Assembly (NCBI GenBank): GCA_027057185.1
Contig: JALUJE010000206.1
Span: forward strand, 1 to 8,680
Direction: 5' to 3'
Length of the DNA stretch: 8,680 nt
DNA from: Helicobacteraceae bacterium
GTDB lineage: Bacteria; Campylobacterota; Campylobacteria; Campylobacterales; Sulfurimonadaceae
Shown here: in pieces, positions 6,084 to 8,680 of the stretch
Layout: each line of letters opens with the position of its first letter
How positions within the stretch are numbered: the first letter of the stretch is position 1
The notes under the pieces: generated by a model
What the model was told of the DNA's origin: nothing
What the model saw: the letters and a program-made list of their open reading frames with translations, nothing else
Databases searched by the model: none
Made by a program: the position numbers and the translations under genes

Positions 6084-6519
6084 ACAGGGCTACAAATTTC
6101 TCGTAATAGTGCTTCGATCTCTCAACCAATGCGGCATCAATAACAACGGAAGGAGAGATCTTCACATACTCATCTATCATAATAATACACATCGTACGAA
6201 TTTTAGCACGATCTGCTTCACTAATGCCTTCTCCCTCGGCAAGCTGTGAGATGCGCTTCATATACGCTTTTGCCTGCCGATTATAATTGACAAACTTCAT
6301 AGCCACCTGACTCTGTGTCATAATAGTAGCTGCCATACGGTTGTACGAGTTAAGTTCAAAGGCTTGCGTTGCTAGAATTTGTGCCTTGTCGTAGTCACCT
6401 ATGGCAAAATGAAATTTTGCCTCAAGAGAGCGCTCATATGATGGATTTAACATAAAGTAGAGTGCCATAACAGCAATTAAAAATGCACTGATTCCAAGCC
6501 AAAGCGCACTAAATCGCAT
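6067..6519 (-). CDS. Membrane-anchored TPR-like protein of unknown function
   Basis: I do not recognise a named family. The protein has 150 residues. Residues 5-23 form one hydrophobic segment with a positive residue before it (R2), suggesting a signal anchor with the rest in the periplasm. The following part contains a TPR-like helix pair, LEAKFHFAIGDYDKAQILATQAFELNSYN (32-60), with the usual small and aromatic residues (A..G.Y..A...A..A..L.P-like). More helical sequence follows, without cysteine clusters or catalytic motifs. The start at ATG 6519 overlaps the acyltransferase stop by 11 bases; a GAGGGG lies about 10 bases upstream. TPR units mediate protein-protein contact, so a role in assembling a membrane complex is possible. 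The downstream PilMNO-like genes make an association with that complex a reasonable but untested guess. Confidence 0.8.
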   Translation of the reverse strand: MRFSALWLGISAFLIAVMALYFMLNPSYERSLEAKFHFAIGDYDKAQILATQAFELNSYNRMAATIMTQSQVAMKFVNYNRQAKAYMKRISQLAEGEGISEADRAKIRTMCIIMIDEYVKISPSVVIDAALVERSKHYYEKFVALYEKVT

Positions 6520-7135
6520 GTCGCATCAACCCCTCTTCAATCTGTTGCGATGCCTCTTCAAAACTTAAAGCATCAATCTCAATGGGTTCGGAGACAAAAA
6601 ACTCCAATGTTCCAAACATTTTGGGAATTACAAATTTATCCCAGCTCTGTAACTGTCGATATCTACTTGGAACACAATGAAAAAAGACGATGGGTACTCG
6701 CATCTTCTGTGCCAGCAGCACAATACCATCAGATGCTTTATGTCGTGGTCCGCGCGGCCCATCGGGTGTAATGCCGATGTCATAACCCTCCTTAATAGAA
6801 CGCAAGGCACGAAACAGCAGTTTTGTAGGATGCTTTCTTTCAGAAAAGATCGGTTCAAAACCGAAAAAAGCAACTGTTTTTGCCAACAATTGCCCGTCAA
6901 AATGATTACTAATCATCACTTTGCCATGGGGATGGTTACGTACTTTGGGATAAAGCAGCGGCTGCATCAGCAGATCACCGTGCCAAAAGGCAAAAATAAT
7001 AGGCTCTTCCGGAAGATTTTCAGGTAAATGAAAAATCTTTTTATTGGTCGCGTATATCAGTCGCATATATCCACTCGCCAACCCAGGGAGAATCGCCATA
7101 GCAATCCGGCGAAGTAGCATTTTTTTAAGCGACAA
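6509..7135 (-). CDS. DUF374 lysophospholipid acyltransferase-like protein
   Basis: The protein has about 208 residues, normal for this family. It belongs to the lysophospholipid acyltransferase superfamily, which transfers acyl chains to lipid acceptors at the inner membrane; the DUF374 substrate is not established. Motifs seen are FWHGDLLMQP (about 50-59, with the family's conserved His), ISNHFDGQLLAKT (about 75-87, containing NHFDG) and GITPDGPRGPRHKASDGIV (about 121-139, the signature DGPRGP). VPIVFFHCVPS follows. The N-terminus (RRIAMAILPGLASGYMRLIY) is amphipathic to hydrophobic and could associate with the membrane. The start is uncertain: TTG 7135 has GGAGAG just upstream, TTG 7138 is adjacent, and ATG 7120 lacks a ribosome site. 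TTG 7135 is preferred, overlapping the miaB end by 11 bases. From memory, the same gene follows miaB in Helicobacter and Campylobacter. Confidence 0.88.
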   Translation of the reverse strand: MSLKKMLLRRIAMAILPGLASGYMRLIYATNKKIFHLPENLPEEPIIFAFWHGDLLMQPLLYPKVRNHPHGKVMISNHFDGQLLAKTVAFFGFEPIFSERKHPTKLLFRALRSIKEGYDIGITPDGPRGPRHKASDGIVLLAQKMRVPIVFFHCVPSRYRQLQSWDKFVIPKMFGTLEFFVSEPIEIDALSFEEASQQIEEGLMRHAI

Positions 7136-8429
7136 CAATCTCTCCTATCTGTGAGAGTCGTGCGCTTTGCGTAATCTCTACCTCTGCAAAGGTTCCGAGC
7201 AACGCGTCGCTGCCTTGCACACGGATGGCAAGATTATTGTCGCTACGTCCGGCAATGTAGCCGTCTTGACGCAGCTCCTCAAAGTAAACACGGTACCGTC
7301 GTCCGACATAGTGCCGGCTCTTTTCGTCTAAAATGGCGTCCTGTATCGCTTGAAGGTGGCTAAGACGTTCCGATGCCACTGCACTCTCTACGACGTCCGT
7401 ATAATGTTCGGCTTCTGTATGCGGACGCGGGGAGTACTTAAAACTAAAAATCTGATCGAACTTGACCTGCTCCACTACCTCCATGGTATCTTGAAAGTCT
7501 ACATCGCGCTCACCCGGAAAAGCAACGATAATATCGGTACTGATAAAGGTCTCTGGAGCCAAAGCGCGCAATCGAGCCACTCGATCTAAAAACCACTCTT
7601 TACTGTAACCCCGTTTCATCTGCTGCAATATTGCCGTTGAACCACTTTGAAGCGGAATGTGCATACTATTGCAAATCTTGGGATTGGTCGCAAACTCTTC
7701 AATAAATGCATCATCCATATGCAACGGATGTGGCGACGTAAAGCGGATGCGCTCCAACCCTTCAATGGCACTCACCTCGCGAAGCAGCTGCGTAAAATTC
7801 ATCTTCTTATGATTACCGCTAAAGCGTCGACCGTAATTATTGACATTCTGCCCCAGCAGAAAAATTTCACGGGCTCCGCGTTCTACACTGCGACGCGCCT
7901 CATCTACAATGAGATTCGAGGGTATTGATATCTCCTCACCACGCGTATGCGGCACAATACAGAATGTACACTGTTTATCGCAACCGATGGAGATATTAAT
8001 GAACGATTTATACGGACTGGAACGAAACTCTTTAAAGGCAAATTCAGACTCATCATAATTTATTTGCGTCTCTACGGCTTTGTTCCGATGCAGTACCTCG
8101 GTGATTTTTGAGACATTTCGCGCACCCAAGACAAAATTGACATACGGAGCCCGCTTAATAATTTCTTCACCGAGATGCGATGCCGTACACCCTGTGACAC
8201 CGATTTTTGCCGAGGGTTTTTTCAGCTTATTAAAGACACCCAGCTCAGAAAAAAGTTTGTGTACCGGTTTTTCACGAACAGAACAGGTATTGATGACAAT
8301 AAGATCGGCCTCATTCGCCCGAGTGGTAAGTTCATAATTTTCTTTCTGATTCAATTCGGCAATCATATGCTCCGAATCACGAACATTCATAGCACACCCA
8401 AGCGTCTCAATAAATAGTTTTTTTGCCAT
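7125..8429 (-). CDS. miaB: tRNA-2-methylthio-N6-dimethylallyladenosine synthase MiaB
   Basis: MiaB is a radical-SAM methylthiotransferase that converts i6A37 to ms2i6A37 in tRNAs reading UNN codons; it acts in the cytosol. The protein has 434 residues from ATG 8429; a TTG directly in front would add one. The N-terminal cluster cysteines are C12 (TLGCAMN), C49 (NTCSVREK) and C81 (TGCTAS). The radical-SAM triad is C150, C154 and C157 in SIGCDKQCTFCIVPHTRGEE, the MiaB form of the motif. Also typical are LLGQNVNNYG, MHIPLQSGST and QMKRGYS. A TRAM domain for tRNA binding fills about the last 60 residues (HYVGRRYRVYFE to the end). It follows the HP0268-family gene after only 8 bases, with a weak ribosome site (AGAG). 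All catalytic residues are present, and nothing suggests decay. It shares ancestry with rimO at the other end of the window. Confidence 0.96.
   Translation of the reverse strand: MAKKLFIETLGCAMNVRDSEHMIAELNQKENYELTTRANEADLIVINTCSVREKPVHKLFSELGVFNKLKKPSAKIGVTGCTASHLGEEIIKRAPYVNFVLGARNVSKITEVLHRNKAVETQINYDESEFAFKEFRSSPYKSFINISIGCDKQCTFCIVPHTRGEEISIPSNLIVDEARRSVERGAREIFLLGQNVNNYGRRFSGNHKKMNFTQLLREVSAIEGLERIRFTSPHPLHMDDAFIEEFATNPKICNSMHIPLQSGSTAILQQMKRGYSKEWFLDRVARLRALAPETFISTDIIVAFPGERDVDFQDTMEVVEQVKFDQIFSFKYSPRPHTEAEHYTDVVESAVASERLSHLQAIQDAILDEKSRHYVGRRYRVYFEELRQDGYIAGRSDNNLAIRVQGSDALLGTFAEVEITQSARLSQIGEIVVA
7140..7145 (-). promoter_or_regulatory. Shine-Dalgarno sequence for the acyltransferase gene, inside miaB
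   Basis: GGAGAG on the minus strand encodes part of the last miaB codons (Gly-Glu). It lies 4 bases before TTG 7135, 1 base before TTG 7138 and 19 bases before ATG 7120. The spacing favours a TTG start at 7135 over the ATG. Confidence 0.5.
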
Positions 8430-8437
8430 CAATGTCT

Positions 8438-8680
8438 CTATTTAATAATATGTACTTCATACATGTACTCATTCTCCAGAAGACCGTACTTTACCTCACG
8501 CATGTAAAAGCTTTTTCCACTGCTTTCAATATGATCTTGTAGCGCCAGCAGATCTTTATGGGAGTTGTCACGATCAAAATAGAAGATTGCCAGTTCTTCT
8601 TTGCTAATGGCGTCTTCAATCTTTTTTAAATCAATTTTCTTAGGTTTCTCTTTCTCTTCCGTACGTGCTATTTTCAACTC
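8438..8680 (-). CDS. HP0268-family small protein, 5' end at or just beyond window edge
   Basis: About 80 residues are visible, and the frame is still open at the right edge. A TTG at 8677 could serve as start. However, the family protein begins a residue or two earlier (Met followed by a hydrophobic strand like LKIARTE), so the true start probably lies just outside the window. Characteristic parts are LAIFYFDRDNSHKDLLAL (residues 29-46 counted from the TTG) and the C-terminal YMYEVHIIK, resembling H. pylori HP0268 (IFYF...NAHKDML and FLYELHII, from memory). HP0268 has been described as a small nicking nuclease with an SMR-like fold; whether this protein has that activity cannot be judged here. 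An N-terminal lysine/glutamate-rich stretch (EEKEKPKKIDLKK) precedes the core. It is the first visible gene of the operon ending with the PilO-like gene, and in its relatives it also precedes miaB. Confidence 0.82.
   Translation of the reverse strand, partial: ELKIARTEEKEKPKKIDLKKIEDAISKEELAIFYFDRDNSHKDLLALQDHIESSGKSFYMREVKYGLLENEYMYEVHIIK

Noticed and set aside
6550..7027. Plus-strand frames opposite the DUF374 acyltransferase (6550-6771, 6677-7027)
   Set aside because: The minus-strand protein carries the conserved FWHG, NHFDG and DGPRGP motifs; the opposite frames show no domain or start signal.
7350..8417. Plus-strand frames opposite miaB (7350-7589, 7647-7928, 7840-8058, 8080-8337, 8175-8417)
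   Set aside because: All lie within the complete miaB gene, overlap each other in different frames and have no family resemblance.

Overview
The window looks like chromosomal core sequence from a member of the Campylobacterota (formerly Epsilonproteobacteria), probably a free-living Sulfurimonas/Sulfurovum-like organism rather than a host-adapted one. The evidence is a short HP0268-family protein directly in front of miaB, a DUF374 acyltransferase directly behind it, a short TilS, and translated sequences typical of that group. No species is claimed. No mobile element, CRISPR array, tRNA, rRNA or plasmid signature was seen. There is no gene-free stretch longer than about 55 bases.

Layout. 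At the left edge, on the minus strand, lie the first 290 codons of a HI0933/BaiN-type flavoprotein, cut by the window edge. It diverges from a two-gene plus-strand unit, rimO-tilS, that has a clear TATAAT box in the divergent gap. tilS runs tail-to-tail into, and overlaps by 15 bp, the end of a long minus-strand operon filling the rest of the window (about 8680 down to 3200). Read in its own direction, that operon is: HP0268-family small protein, miaB, DUF374 lysophospholipid acyltransferase-like protein, a membrane-anchored TPR-like protein, a XerC/D-type tyrosine recombinase, and three consecutive proteins that I read as PilM-like, PilN-like and PilO-like. The genes are separated by 8 nt at most, and six of the seven junctions overlap, so translational coupling is likely throughout.

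How the genes fit together. Three genes serve decoding accuracy: RimO methylthiolates ribosomal protein S12, MiaB methylthiolates i6A37 of tRNA, and TilS makes lysidine at the wobble position of tRNA-Ile2. RimO and MiaB are paralogous radical-SAM methylthiotransferases. The most interesting part is the PilM/N/O-like triplet, an inner-membrane alignment module without any pilus gene in view. From memory, PilM/N/O homologues in Helicobacter and Campylobacter have been reported as a cage around the flagellar motor. The locus here may encode the equivalent, although no flagellar gene lies in the window. The PilM-like member is unusual: it has an aspartate/glutamate-rich insert of roughly 65-70 residues and no nucleotide-binding motif that I can recognise.

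Several starts are non-obvious. rimO probably starts at 925, tilS at a TTG at 2216, the acyltransferase at a TTG near 7135, and the PilM-like gene at 5251 inside the recombinase gene.
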